Positions 23,917 to 33,738 of a stretch of DNA of 64,000 nucleotides are shown here, one piece after another. Every line of letters begins with the position of its first letter. Position 1 is the stretch's first letter. A program made the translations under genes and the position numbers. This DNA is from Effusibacillus dendaii (GTDB taxonomy: Bacteria; Bacillota; Bacilli; Tumebacillales; Effusibacillaceae), in NCBI RefSeq assembly GCF_015097055.1, contig NZ_AP023366.1, forward strand, positions 1,216,501 to 1,280,500, written 5' to 3'. Under the pieces are notes generated by a model that worked only from the letters and a program-made list of their open reading frames with translations, was not told the DNA's origin and did not search any database.

Positions 23917-24957
23917 TTACCAAACCGTTTGCAGCGCTTTATGCACCCGCCTGGCCGCTTCTTCCACATCCGATTGGTTCACATCTTTATGGGTCACAAA
24001 TCGGATTAACGACTTGCCGAAATCGGCCGCCAAAACGCCTTCCCGCTTCATTTTTTCCAGCAGTTGGACAGCGCTCAGGCCCGTTTGTGACACATCCGCA
24101 ATTACAATATTAGTCTCCACCAAAGCGGGATCCAACTGCAATCCCTTCATTTCCGCCAGTGAATGTGCAAGCCGTTTGGCATTCGCATGATCTTCCGCCA
24201 ATCGATCCACCATCTCGGTTAACGCCAGAATAGCGGGAGCGGCAATCACGCCGGCCTGACGCATACCGCCGCCAAGCCGTTTTCTCCATCGGCGGGCCTG
24301 CTCGATAAACTCGCGTGAACCGGCAAGCAGGGAACCAACGGGCGCCGAGAGTCCTTTTGAGAAGCAAATTTGCACCGTATCGACATAGGCGGTGAATTCG
24401 CGCACATCTACACCGAGCGCAACCGCCGCATTAAAAATACGCGCTCCATCCAAGTGCACGGGCACATTTTTTTGGCGGGCCATTTCGTAAATCGAGCGCA
24501 TGTTGGCAAGCGGCACAATCGCTCCGCCGGCACGGTTATGCGTATTTTCCAAACAAATCAGAGCGGTGCGCGGAACATGGATGTCGTTGCCGCGAATCGC
24601 CCGCTCCACTTCTTGCGGATGCATGGCGCCCCGTACGCCCACGATCGGGCGCGTCTGAACTCCCGCCAGAGCGGAAGCAGCAGCCGCTTCATAATAAAAA
24701 AGGTGGGATTCAGCCTCCAAAATCACTTCTTCGCCTGCACGGGCATGCGATAAAACAGCCAGCTGATTTCCCTGTGTTCCGCTTGTTACAAACAGAGCCG
24801 CTTCTTTCCCCAGCTTTTCTGCCGCCAATGTTTCCAGCCGATTGACGGTAGGATCTTCTCCGTATACATCATCGCCCACTTCCGCAGCAGCCATCGCCTG
24901 GCGCATGGCATCTGTCGGGTGAGTTACCGTATCGCTTCGCAAATCGATGATTCTCAA
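23917..24957 (-). CDS. ltaE: Low-specificity L-threonine aldolase
   Basis: This 346-residue PLP enzyme of fold type I splits L-threonine or allo-threonine to glycine and acetaldehyde. Evidence: the opening RIIDLRSDTVTHPTDAMRQAM, AAEVGDDVYGEDPTVNRLE, ALFVTSGTQGNQLA, HLDGARIFNA, and the PLP lysine in CFSKGLSAPVGS. The start is set at TTG 24957, 11 nt after GGGAG, because it matches the family N-terminus; TTG 24978 is possible. It is 80 bp upstream of rarA on the same strand and divergent from menF. Confidence 0.9.
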   Translation of the reverse strand: MRIIDLRSDTVTHPTDAMRQAMAAAEVGDDVYGEDPTVNRLETLAAEKLGKEAALFVTSGTQGNQLAVLSHARAGEEVILEAESHLFYYEAAAASALAGVQTRPIVGVRGAMHPQEVERAIRGNDIHVPRTALICLENTHNRAGGAIVPLANMRSIYEMARQKNVPVHLDGARIFNAAVALGVDVREFTAYVDTVQICFSKGLSAPVGSLLAGSREFIEQARRWRKRLGGGMRQAGVIAAPAILALTEMVDRLAEDHANAKRLAHSLAEMKGLQLDPALVETNIVIADVSQTGLSAVQLLEKMKREGVLAADFGKSLIRFVTHKDVNQSDVEEAARRVHKALQTVW

Positions 24958-25190
24958 AGATACATTCACTCCCTGCAAGATGAAACCTGCGTCTTGTCAG
25001 ACCGATATTTCCGACTGATTTGCTATGCTTTCATTGTAACAAATAATTTAAGTAATGGTAAGAAAAATGGCAACAGCAGAAAATCCTCATTCTTGACCCT
25101 TCCGAAAGAAAGATTTATTCTGGTTTTGAATGTCAATCTCTGCTTGTCAGGAATTCTTCGGACAAGTTGGTGATAAAGGGACGATTGATT
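24958..25190. other. Divergent intergenic region between threonine aldolase and menF
   Basis: It holds the promoters of two divergent transcripts, but I see no clear -35/-10 pair, operator or riboswitch. AAAGGGA at 25175-25181 is the menF ribosome site. Confidence 0.4.
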
Positions 25191-26627
25191 ATGGTAATTT
25201 CGAATCTGATGCTGACAAATCAACAGCAATTGCAGCAGTTTTTGGCGCGAGGCATCAAACGGGCAACCGCCCTCCAGCGTCAAATTCTTTGCAGTTTTAC
25301 AACGGAAGCTCCCGTTTTTGATGCGGTGGAAATATTTCGCTCCGGAATGACACTTGTAAACGAGTGCATGTATTGGTCGACACCGGACAGGTCGCTCCGT
25401 TTGACAGGAATCGGTTCAGCGGTCACAGCAGAAGCAAACGGCACTCAACGCTGGCGGCAAATCACTCAGCAACTGAAACAGATTAAACAGGTTACACTCC
25501 AGTCTGCACCGGCCGAGATTCCCGGCACCGGTCCATTGTGGCTGGGGGGATTCTCATTTGATCCTTTGCAGCCAAACAAAGACGAAATTTGGCGGGCCTA
25601 CCCCGATGCACAGCTTATGATACCCGGTTTTCTGTTTACCGTCTCAAATAACAGGTACTGGATAACTGTCAACGTGATGGTGGGAGCATCCGATGATGCC
25701 TGCAAACTGGCTGATGAACTGATCAAGAAACAGTATGCTCTGTTAAACGGCAGCAGCGAAAGCAACCCTACGCGGGAACCGCAATCACCTGCCGCGCTGA
25801 AAGTGGACCAGGGAGATGCGGCTTACTGGAAACAGGCCGTTTCCCAAGCGGTGGACAAGATTTTGCAAAACCAACTGCAAAAAACAGTGCTGGCCAGAAA
25901 AGTACTTGTCCGGTCCGAGCAGCCGTTCCGTCCTGCCGATGTGCTTCGCAATCTGCTGGAAATGCAGCCGGACTGCTATCATTTTGCCATTTCCAGAGGA
26001 AGCTGCTGTTTCCTGGGAGCCACACCGGAAAGGTTGACTGCCGTCCAAGGCAGTCGGGTCGACGCCGCATGCTTGGCCGGGTCGATTGCCCGTGGCAACA
26101 ATGAAACGGAAGACCGGGAACTGGCCGAGTATTTGCGCAACGATATGAAAAATCGGGCGGAACACGCTTTTGTTGTCGATATGCTGCAGCATACACTGGA
26201 GCCATTTTGTGAAACCGTACAGGCGAAAAATCAGCCTGAACTGATGAAACTTCAATACATTCAACACCTGTATACGCCCGTAACCGGAACATTGAAGCCA
26301 AATGAAACGATTCTGTCCCTGTTGCCCGAGCTGCATCCGACACCGGCAGTGGGAGGATTCCCCCGTGAGGAGGCCATCCAGCAGATTCGTATTTTGGAAA
26401 ATATGGACCGCGGCTGGTATGCATCTCCCATCGGCTGGGTCGATTCGCAAGGCAACGGGGAATATGCTGTCGCGCTGCGTTCGGCGCTGATTGACAACAG
26501 AGACGCATGGTTGTTTGCCGGATGCGGGATTGTAGCCGACTCCAACCCGGAGGACGAATATGCGGAAACCTGTTTAAAACTGCGGCCGATGCTTTCCGCT
26601 TTGGGGGGACACCACAATGAAAAATGA
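25191..26627 (+). CDS. menF: Isochorismate synthase
   Basis: The 478-residue enzyme converts chorismate to isochorismate, the first step of classical menaquinone synthesis. Chorismate-binding motifs in the C-terminal half are QKTVLARKV, FLGATPERL, CLAGSIARG, LQYIQHLYTPVTG and HPTPAVGGFPREEA, followed by ENMDRGWYASPIGWVDSQGNGEYAVALRSAL. The start at 25191 follows AAAGGGA. The last 11 bp overlap menD, so the two are coupled. The men genes F-D-H-B-E run head to tail and end in a terminator; menC is encoded elsewhere in the window and menA was not seen. Confidence 0.94.
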   Translation: MVISNLMLTNQQQLQQFLARGIKRATALQRQILCSFTTEAPVFDAVEIFRSGMTLVNECMYWSTPDRSLRLTGIGSAVTAEANGTQRWRQITQQLKQIKQVTLQSAPAEIPGTGPLWLGGFSFDPLQPNKDEIWRAYPDAQLMIPGFLFTVSNNRYWITVNVMVGASDDACKLADELIKKQYALLNGSSESNPTREPQSPAALKVDQGDAAYWKQAVSQAVDKILQNQLQKTVLARKVLVRSEQPFRPADVLRNLLEMQPDCYHFAISRGSCCFLGATPERLTAVQGSRVDAACLAGSIARGNNETEDRELAEYLRNDMKNRAEHAFVVDMLQHTLEPFCETVQAKNQPELMKLQYIQHLYTPVTGTLKPNETILSLLPELHPTPAVGGFPREEAIQQIRILENMDRGWYASPIGWVDSQGNGEYAVALRSALIDNRDAWLFAGCGIVADSNPEDEYAETCLKLRPMLSALGGHHNEK

Positions 26628-28413
26628 GGAATTGCTCCACCACTACCTGGGTGCCTTGATTGACGAACTGGCGCGCAGCGGCGTCAGACATGTCTGCATC
26701 TGCCCAGGGTCACGCTCCACGCCATTGGCGATGCGATTTGCCGATCATCCCGGTTTTCGAATATGGATTCATATCGACGAGCGCTCAGCCGCTTTTTTTG
26801 CTTTAGGGATGGCCAAAACGCTGCGGGAACCAGTGGCGCTTGTCTGTACGTCAGGAACGGCTTCCGCCAATTTTTTTCCGGCAGTGGTAGAAGCGTTTCA
26901 CGGTCGGGTGCCGCTGATTGTATTGACAGCTGACCGTCCGCATGAATTGAGGGATATTGGGGCGCCTCAGACGATCGATCAACTGCGCTTGTACGGTACG
27001 CATGTCAAATGGTTTACGGAAATGGCGCTGCCGGAAACGACCCCGGATATGTTCCGCTATGTACGTACCGTCGCCTCCAGAGCTGCAGCAGTTGCCGCCA
27101 CAGCCCCCTCCGGCCCTGTTCATTTGAATTTTCCGCTGCGGGAACCGCTGGTTCCTTCTGCTGCGGAAGAGGCAAACAGTTTTGCCAGAACGGCGGAGCA
27201 GCCCTATGTGTCTGCCATCAGGGGCGAACATCATTTGTCAGGGCCACAGATGCAGCAATTGGCCGACCAGCTGCGCCGGACTGCAAACGGATTGATCGTT
27301 TGCGGTCCGCTTGACCAGCCCGATTTTGCAAAATCGGTGGTGGCGTTGGCGGAAACACTGGGTTATCCCGTGTTGGCCGATCCTTTGTCGCAGGTTCGTT
27401 GCGGCTCCCATCGAAAAGATGTGGTGATCAACAGCTATGACGCGTTTTTGCGGGATTCCCGTTTTGTCGAGGATACAGTTCCCGAAGTGGTGATCCGGCT
27501 TGGCGCCATGCCCGTTTCCAAACCGCTTCTGCTTTATTTGAAGCGTCACTCCGCCTGCAGACAAATCGTTGTCGATACGATCGAGCGATGGAATGAACCG
27601 ACCTTACTGGCAACCGAGTTGGTGCATGCCTCTCCCGTTTTATTCTGTCAGGAGCTTAACGCACAGCTTGCGTCACAGAGCGGTTTATCGGGCGTCCCTG
27701 CGGTATCGGTTCGCGGCGACGCAAGCTGGCTGAAAATCTGGCAGACGGCAAATGAACAAACGGAACTGGCGATGCAGGACACTGTACTTTCCATGCAGGA
27801 ACCGTTTGAAGGGCGCGTGTTTACCGAATTGGCCGATTTATTGCCGGATGGCTCCGTCTTATATGTCGGAAACAGTATGCCGGTACGGGATCAGGACACA
27901 TTTTTCCCGCGTAAAGATCAGGACATCCGCTTTCTGGCCAACCGGGGAGCGAACGGTATAGACGGCATTGTTTCCAGTTCGCTGGGGGCGGCGGCTGCCT
28001 CGGAGGGTCCGGTTGTGCTGGTGATTGGCGACCTGTCCTTCTACCATGACCTGAACGGTTTACTGGCTGCCAAACGACACGGTCTTCATCTGACGATCAT
28101 TCTGTTGAACAATGACGGGGGCGGCATTTTCTCCTTTTTGCCGCAGGCGGAACACCCGCGCCATTTTGAAACGTTGTTCGGCACCCCGATCGGCCTGGAC
28201 TTCGAAAAGGCGGTCGAAATGTACGGCGGATCGTTTACCCGCCCGGAAAATTGGGACACCTTCAGACGCAGCGTCACCTCTGCTCTCGAGGGAGACGGGT
28301 TGCATGTGATCGAGCTGCGAACAGACCGCCAATTGAATGTCAGGCAGCATCGCCAGATCTGGAAAGCGGTATCCGATATGTTGGACAACGGGCGAAAGCG
28401 GGAAACCCTATGA
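26617..28413 (+). CDS. menD: 2-succinyl-5-enolpyruvyl-6-hydroxy-3-cyclohexene-1-carboxylate synthase (SEPHCHC synthase)
   Basis: This 598-residue ThDP enzyme joins isochorismate and 2-oxoglutarate. Family motifs include HVCICPGSRSTPLAMRF, the ThDP-activating glutamate region WIHIDERSAAFFALGMAK, CTSGTASANFFPAVVEA, LTADRPHELRDIGAPQTIDQ, and the metal/ThDP motif GDLSFYHDLNGL with NNDGGGIFSFLPQ. The length is normal. It overlaps menF upstream (11 bp) and menH downstream (ATGA, 4 bp). Confidence 0.95.
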   Translation: MKNEELLHHYLGALIDELARSGVRHVCICPGSRSTPLAMRFADHPGFRIWIHIDERSAAFFALGMAKTLREPVALVCTSGTASANFFPAVVEAFHGRVPLIVLTADRPHELRDIGAPQTIDQLRLYGTHVKWFTEMALPETTPDMFRYVRTVASRAAAVAATAPSGPVHLNFPLREPLVPSAAEEANSFARTAEQPYVSAIRGEHHLSGPQMQQLADQLRRTANGLIVCGPLDQPDFAKSVVALAETLGYPVLADPLSQVRCGSHRKDVVINSYDAFLRDSRFVEDTVPEVVIRLGAMPVSKPLLLYLKRHSACRQIVVDTIERWNEPTLLATELVHASPVLFCQELNAQLASQSGLSGVPAVSVRGDASWLKIWQTANEQTELAMQDTVLSMQEPFEGRVFTELADLLPDGSVLYVGNSMPVRDQDTFFPRKDQDIRFLANRGANGIDGIVSSSLGAAAASEGPVVLVIGDLSFYHDLNGLLAAKRHGLHLTIILLNNDGGGIFSFLPQAEHPRHFETLFGTPIGLDFEKAVEMYGGSFTRPENWDTFRRSVTSALEGDGLHVIELRTDRQLNVRQHRQIWKAVSDMLDNGRKRETL

Positions 28414-29246
28414 CCCGCTATGCCATAAACGGAATTTCGCTGAATGCGGATATTCAAGGCAACGGATTCCCGCTCCTTCTTTTGCACGGTTTTACAGGCA
28501 GCAGCCGGACTTGGCAGCCGCATGTCTCCTGTTGGAACCCTTTTTTTCGTACGATCACAGTCGATTTGATCGGGCACGGTGATTCTGATTCTCCGCACGA
28601 TGCGGACAGATACCGGATGGAAGCCTGTGTGGCGGACCTTTTGGAACTGATGAACCAGTTACAGATTGATCGATTTGGATTGCTGGGTTATTCTATGGGA
28701 GGACGGGTTGCCTTACAGCTTGCCAATGCTGCGCCGGAACGTGTGGCGGCGTTAGTGTTGGAAAGCGCCTCGCCCGGCATCGCCGATGCAGCCGAACGGA
28801 AGGCGCGAATCGCAAATGACAACGCACTGGCTGACCGAATCGAACGGGATGGGATTTTGCCGTTTATCGATTATTGGCAGTCGATCCCGCTTTTTCAGAG
28901 CCAGCAAAAGCTGCCGGAAGATATTCGCAAAGGGCTTCGGGAACAGCGGCTCCGCAATTCACCTGCTGGCCTCGCAAACAGCCTGCGCGGCATGGGAACC
29001 GGCATGCAATCCCCGCTGCACGACAGACTGCAGGAACTGGACATGCCTGTGCTGTTGATCGCCGGTGAATGGGACGACAAATATGTCTCGATCGGCCATA
29101 AGATGAACAACCGGTTGCCTCGCTCCCGGCTGGAGGTGGTCCCCAATGCCGGTCATACGGTGCATTTGGAGCAGCCTGATGTTTTTGACGAGCTTGTGTT
29201 GGAGTTTTTCCAGTCAAATATACAAGGGAAAAGGAAGGGTTCATAA
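28410..29246 (+). CDS. menH: 2-succinyl-6-hydroxy-2,4-cyclohexadiene-1-carboxylate synthase (alpha/beta hydrolase)
   Basis: The 278-residue alpha/beta hydrolase eliminates pyruvate from SEPHCHC. It has the oxyanion segment LLLHGFTGSSRTW, the nucleophile elbow GYSMGG, the acid region VLLIAGEWDDKY and the catalytic histidine in NAGHTVHLEQPD. The ATG at 28410 overlaps the menD stop as ATGA, which fixes the start; a longer frame to 28251 is an artefact inside menD. menB follows without a gap. Confidence 0.92.
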   Translation: MTRYAINGISLNADIQGNGFPLLLLHGFTGSSRTWQPHVSCWNPFFRTITVDLIGHGDSDSPHDADRYRMEACVADLLELMNQLQIDRFGLLGYSMGGRVALQLANAAPERVAALVLESASPGIADAAERKARIANDNALADRIERDGILPFIDYWQSIPLFQSQQKLPEDIRKGLREQRLRNSPAGLANSLRGMGTGMQSPLHDRLQELDMPVLLIAGEWDDKYVSIGHKMNNRLPRSRLEVVPNAGHTVHLEQPDVFDELVLEFFQSNIQGKRKGS

Positions 29247-30065
29247 ATGGCCGTAGAATGGAAACAAACCAGGCAATATGAAGACATTCTGTATGAAACC
29301 TATGAAGGAATTGCCAAAATCTCAATCAATCGACCGGAGGTACATAATGCATTCCGTCCCAAGACGGTGATGGAAATGCTCGACGCTTTTGCGGCAGCCA
29401 GAGAAGATAACAGCGTTGGCGTCATCTGGCTGACAGGTGTCGGCGGCAAAGCATTTTGCTCCGGCGGCGACCAGCGTGTTCGCGGTGAAGGCGGTTATGT
29501 AGGGGAAGACCAAGTACCCCGTTTGAACGTGCTCGATCTGCAACGGCTGATCCGCACCATCCCAAAACCGGTGATTGCGGTCGTAGCAGGTTACGCAATC
29601 GGTGGCGGACACGTACTGCATCTTGTCTGCGACCTGACCATTGCAGCGGAAAATGCGGTGTTCGGCCAAACGGGACCGAAAGTCGGCAGCTTTGACGCCG
29701 GCTACGGGGCCACCTACTTGGCTCGTGTGGTAGGACATAAAAAAGCACGCGAAATTTGGTATTTGTGCCGCCAATACAACGCACAGCAAGCACTCGACAT
29801 GGGACTGGTCAACACCGTGGTGCCGCTCGATCAATTGGAAGCGGAAGCGCTTCAATGGTCGAAAGAAATTTTGGAGAAAAGCCCGATGGCGATTCGCTTC
29901 CTGAAAGCATCGTTCAATGCGGACACCGATGGCCTGGCTGGCATTCAGCAGTTGGCCGGCGATGCGACACTGCTCTATTACCTCAGCGATGAAGCGAAAG
30001 AGGGCAAAAACGCGTTTCTCGAAAAACGGCCGCCTGACTTCTCCAAGTTCCCGCGCTTCCCGTGA
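29247..30065 (+). CDS. menB: 1,4-dihydroxy-2-naphthoyl-CoA synthase
   Basis: This 272-residue crotonase-fold enzyme closes the second naphthoate ring from o-succinylbenzoyl-CoA. Diagnostic parts are [77 protein letters not shown] and the C-terminal [16 protein letters not shown]. It starts one base after the menH stop. A GGAAGG site lies within the end of menH. Confidence 0.96.
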   Translation: MAVEWKQTRQYEDILYETYEGIAKISINRPEVHNAFRPKTVMEMLDAFAAAREDNSVGVIWLTGVGGKAFCSGGDQRVRGEGGYVGEDQVPRLNVLDLQRLIRTIPKPVIAVVAGYAIGGGHVLHLVCDLTIAAENAVFGQTGPKVGSFDAGYGATYLARVVGHKKAREIWYLCRQYNAQQALDMGLVNTVVPLDQLEAEALQWSKEILEKSPMAIRFLKASFNADTDGLAGIQQLAGDATLLYYLSDEAKEGKNAFLEKRPPDFSKFPRFP

Positions 30066-30112
30066 TCAAAACGGACTCCGGATTTGATTCGATTGACTTC
30101 GAGGTGACAGAC

Positions 30113-31609
30113 ATGTCTGGAGATTGGTTGCCCGATTGGCTTTCCCGACGGGCTTCAGGAATGCCGAATCAGATTGCGGTTAAAGGAAAAACAGAAAGCT
30201 TGACATTCGCCGATTTGTACAGGCAGGCGGAGGAAATCGCCAAACGATTGGCATCACTTGGCATTCAGGCAGGGGATAAAGTAGCCTGGCTGATGCGCAA
30301 CAGTGTGCAAACGGCGGTGTGGATTCACGCGTTAAGCCGTTTGGGAGTGGTTCAGGTCCCCTTGAACATTCGTCTGACCGCCTCCGAGATTGTCTGGCAG
30401 TTGACCGACGTAGAAGCCAAACTGCTTGTTTTTGACGACATTCACACGGAGAAGGCGGCTGAAATCGGCGAGTTGCTCCCTTCGTTGACGCAGTTGAATC
30501 GCAATTCGATCGGTGAACTTCCGTTCGGTAACGCCGTTCTGCGGGATCGAATCCGCCTGTCTGATACATATTGTATCATTTATACATCCGGTACGACCGG
30601 TCGGCCAAAAGGGGCGATGCTCACATACGGCAACCATTGGTGGAACGCGATCGGATCTTCGCTTAACCTGGGACTTGAAAAAACAGACCGTTGGTTGGCC
30701 TGTGTCCCGTTTTTTCACGTAAGCGGTCTGTCGATTCTGATGCGCAGCGTAATTTACGGAATGCCCGTGATTGTGCATGAATCGTTTGATCCGGCAACCG
30801 TCAACCGCTCGATTGAAGAAGACGGTGTCACCATCATTTCGGTTGTCAGCCATATGTTATTCCGCATGTTGGAGGAACAGGGAGACCGCCCTTATCCGGA
30901 CACCCTGCGCTGTGTTCTGCTTGGCGGCGGGCCCGCCCCCCTGCCGCTGCTGGAAGATTGTGAACGGAGAAATATTCCGGTCGTACAAACCTATGGGATG
31001 ACGGAGACCGGATCGCAAATCGTCACGCTGTCGCCGGAGGACGCCATCCGCAAACTGGGCTCGGCAGGCAAGCCGCTGCTGCCGGCAGAATTGCGGATCG
31101 AGCTGGACGGGCAGATTTTGCCAGCCGGTGAAGTGGGTGAAATCGCGGTACGCGGACCGAGTGTGACAATTGGCTACTACAATCGTCCGGAGACAACAAA
31201 GGAAGCGCTGCGTGACGGCTGGTTGCATACGGGCGATCTTGGCTACCTGGATGAAGAAGGATATTTGTACGTATTGGATCGCCGCAAGGACCTGATCATC
31301 TCCGGCGGTGAAAACGTATACCCGGCAGAGGTGGAGTCGGTCTTGCTGGCGCATGATGCGATCAAAGAGGCGGGCGTTACCGGCATCCCTGATGAAAAAT
31401 GGGGACAAGTGCCGGTCGCGGCAGTCAAACTGACGGAAAATCAGACGGTGACCGAGGCGGAACTGATCGAATTTTGTCGGAAACAGCTTGCTTCTTACAA
31501 AGTACCGAAGCGCATCCAGTTTGTCGACCAGTTGCCGCGCAACGCGTCTGACAAACTGCTGCGCCGCTTATTGGCCGATCTGTTCCGGGAAGAAGCCGGG
31601 GCTCGCTAG
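30113..31609 (+). CDS. menE: o-Succinylbenzoate-CoA ligase
   Basis: The 498-residue ANL-superfamily adenylate-forming ligase activates o-succinylbenzoate. It has the P-loop YTSGTTGRPKGAM, the motif QTYGMTETGSQI, the hinge/adenine motif WLHTGDLGYLDEEGYLYVLDRRKDLIISGGENVYPAEVE, and a C-terminal catalytic-lysine region (NASDKLLRRLL). ATG 30113 has GAGGTG 6 nt upstream; an in-frame GTG at 30062 overlaps the menB stop and would add 17 unconserved residues. It is the last gene of the menFDHBE operon and is followed by a strong terminator. Confidence 0.93.
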   Translation: MSGDWLPDWLSRRASGMPNQIAVKGKTESLTFADLYRQAEEIAKRLASLGIQAGDKVAWLMRNSVQTAVWIHALSRLGVVQVPLNIRLTASEIVWQLTDVEAKLLVFDDIHTEKAAEIGELLPSLTQLNRNSIGELPFGNAVLRDRIRLSDTYCIIYTSGTTGRPKGAMLTYGNHWWNAIGSSLNLGLEKTDRWLACVPFFHVSGLSILMRSVIYGMPVIVHESFDPATVNRSIEEDGVTIISVVSHMLFRMLEEQGDRPYPDTLRCVLLGGGPAPLPLLEDCERRNIPVVQTYGMTETGSQIVTLSPEDAIRKLGSAGKPLLPAELRIELDGQILPAGEVGEIAVRGPSVTIGYYNRPETTKEALRDGWLHTGDLGYLDEEGYLYVLDRRKDLIISGGENVYPAEVESVLLAHDAIKEAGVTGIPDEKWGQVPVAAVKLTENQTVTEAELIEFCRKQLASYKVPKRIQFVDQLPRNASDKLLRRLLADLFREEAGAR

Positions 31610-31628
31610 TGTCACTCCCAAAACAATC

Positions 31629-31656
31629 GCCGGACAATTCTCTGTCCGGCTTTCTT
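31629..31656 (+). terminator. Terminator of the menFDHBE operon
   Basis: GCCGGACA (31629-31636) and TGTCCGGC (31643-31650) form a perfect 8-bp stem with a 6-nt loop, followed by TTTCTTT. Confidence 0.88.
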
Positions 31657-31708
31657 TACGCTTTCTATTTGGCAATATCTTTTATCTGGCAGTTGTAGAA
31701 TAATTCGG

Positions 31709-33673
31709 TTACGTTAATTTGCGAATAAACTCCACTGCATCCGGATTCTCCAGTGAGGACAGATCGCCTGCGTCACGATCCAGATAGGCGGCACGCATTG
31801 CGCGGCGCAGGATTTTACCGTTACGGGTTCTCGGCAGTTCCGTTACAAAATAGAGAGCCTTCGGACGGAGCGCCTTGCTCATGTTGTCAGCGACAAGATC
31901 AAGAAGTTCCTTTTCCAATTCGGGCGTTGCTTCCACTCCCTGTTTTACAACCACGAAGCAGACTGCCGTCTCACCTTTAATCGGATCCGGAACACCAATC
32001 ACACCCGCTTCCACCACCGCTTCATGCCTTACCAGAACAGACTCGACTTCGGCAGGACCTACACGTTTACCCGCAATATTTAGCGTATCATCCGACCGTC
32101 CCGTAATCGTCCAAAACCCCTCGTCATCCAATATCACCCAGTCACCGTGCACCCAAGTGTCGGGCCAACGGCTCCAGTACGCTTCTTCATATCTTTCCGG
32201 TTCCTGCCAGAAACCGTTTGTCATGCCCACCCAAGGCTGTTTGATTACCAATTCGCCAACCGCATTGCGAACCGGGTGCCCGTTCTCATCATATACGTCA
32301 ACATCCATCCCCGGAAGCGGCGAATTAAATGTAATCGGAGCAATCGGTTTCAGCAGTACATTGCCCAGAATCCCTCCGGAGATTTCCGTTCCGCCGGAAT
32401 AATTGATAATAGGGATTCGGCTGTTTCCCACTTTTTCAAATAGCCACATCCACGGTTCCGGATTCCAAGGTTCGCCGGTTGAACCGATCGCACGCAAGCT
32501 GCTGATGTCATGTTTCTTCGCCCACGATTCGCCATGCTTCATCAAAGAACGAATCAGTGTGGGCGAAATTCCCAGATGTGTGACGCGGTGATCCGCTACC
32601 AATTTCCATAGGCGATCCGGTTCCGGATAATCGGGCGAGCCTTCATAAAGGACGGTAGCGGCTCCGTTCAAAAGTGCCCCGAATACCAAAAACGGCCCCA
32701 TCATCCAGCCCATGTCCGTTACCCAGAAAAGGGTTTCTCCTTGCTTTACATCCATTCCGAATCCCGCATCAAATGCAGCCTTGATCGGGAACCCTGCGTG
32801 CGTGTGCACAGCTCCTTTCGGTTTGCCTGTGGTACCGGATGTATAAAGCAGCATTAAAGGATCCGAACTGTTCATCGCTTCCGTACGGAATAATGCGTCA
32901 TCTTTGGCGGAACCGCCTGATTGCGAAGCCCCGGCTTCCAATACGGTCCAATCCACATCCCGACCTTCCATCCATGAAATGTCGCGCCCCAAGCGGCGGA
33001 CAACAACCACTTTCTCAAGCGCCGGTGACAGGGCAGCTGCCCGATCCGCCTCTTCTTTCATGGCAACTACCTTCCCCCGGCGTAGAAAACCGTCTGCCGT
33101 TACCAACATTTTTGCTGAAGATGCACCTGTCCGTTTGGCCACTGCATCGGCTCCATAACCGGAGAAAGACGGCGAGAAGACGGCGCCGATTTTGGCAGCG
33201 GCCAACATGATTACGACAGTCTCCGGAATCATCGGCATATAAATGGAGATACGATCCCCTTTTTGAATCCCCTGTATTCGTAATCCCGCCGCAACCCGGG
33301 AGACCCAGTCACTTAACTCCGCAAAGGTGTAGCGCCTAACCGCCCCATCTTCCCCTTCCCAAATCAGAGCGACCTGCTCGGATGTCTCAGGGTTGTTCGC
33401 CCACTTTACAACCGTATTGTGGAACACATTCAGTTGACCGTCCACAAACCAATTCGGCCATTTGATGCCACGTGATAAATCCAGGGATTGGCTGTAGGGG
33501 CGGAACCACTCGATACCGAGCGCTTTCTCCGCTTCCCTCGAGAACCATGCAATATCATTTACTGTGGCTTGCAAGAAACTGTCATAGTTCTTGAATCCCA
33601 ATTGTTGCAACCACTGATAAAGGCGTGTCGATTCGATCAGGGATTGATCGGGAAACCATACTGCTTTACTCAT
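31709..33673 (-). CDS. Acetyl/acetoacetyl-CoA synthetase-like AMP-dependent ligase
   Basis: The 654-residue adenylate-forming enzyme has an ACS-type N-terminal domain (LGIEWFRPYSQSLDLSRGIKWPNWFVDGQLNV). The phosphate loop is LLYTSGTTGKPKGAVHTHAGFP, followed by YSGGTEISGG, the hinge WTITGRSDDTLNIAGKRVGPAEVES and the catalytic-lysine motif LPRTRNGKILRRAMRA. Length and domain order fit acetyl- and acetoacetyl-CoA synthetases. Next to a 3-hydroxybutyrate dehydrogenase and a GntP permease, activation of acetoacetate is the most likely job; acetate or propionate remain possible. The start at 33673 follows GGGAGTGG. It is the last gene of the module. Confidence 0.82.
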   Translation of the reverse strand: MSKAVWFPDQSLIESTRLYQWLQQLGFKNYDSFLQATVNDIAWFSREAEKALGIEWFRPYSQSLDLSRGIKWPNWFVDGQLNVFHNTVVKWANNPETSEQVALIWEGEDGAVRRYTFAELSDWVSRVAAGLRIQGIQKGDRISIYMPMIPETVVIMLAAAKIGAVFSPSFSGYGADAVAKRTGASSAKMLVTADGFLRRGKVVAMKEEADRAAALSPALEKVVVVRRLGRDISWMEGRDVDWTVLEAGASQSGGSAKDDALFRTEAMNSSDPLMLLYTSGTTGKPKGAVHTHAGFPIKAAFDAGFGMDVKQGETLFWVTDMGWMMGPFLVFGALLNGAATVLYEGSPDYPEPDRLWKLVADHRVTHLGISPTLIRSLMKHGESWAKKHDISSLRAIGSTGEPWNPEPWMWLFEKVGNSRIPIINYSGGTEISGGILGNVLLKPIAPITFNSPLPGMDVDVYDENGHPVRNAVGELVIKQPWVGMTNGFWQEPERYEEAYWSRWPDTWVHGDWVILDDEGFWTITGRSDDTLNIAGKRVGPAEVESVLVRHEAVVEAGVIGVPDPIKGETAVCFVVVKQGVEATPELEKELLDLVADNMSKALRPKALYFVTELPRTRNGKILRRAMRAAYLDRDAGDLSSLENPDAVEFIRKLT

Positions 33674-33738
33674 TTTTCCACTCCCCAATTCAATATGTTA
33701 TTCTGTCTTTTTCCCTTACATTTTACGGGATACACAGC

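Noticed and set aside
25768-26691. Long minus-strand open frame (307 codons) opposite menF
   Set aside because: It is antisense to a clear menF reading, has Cys/His/Pro/Arg-rich shadow composition and no ribosome site.
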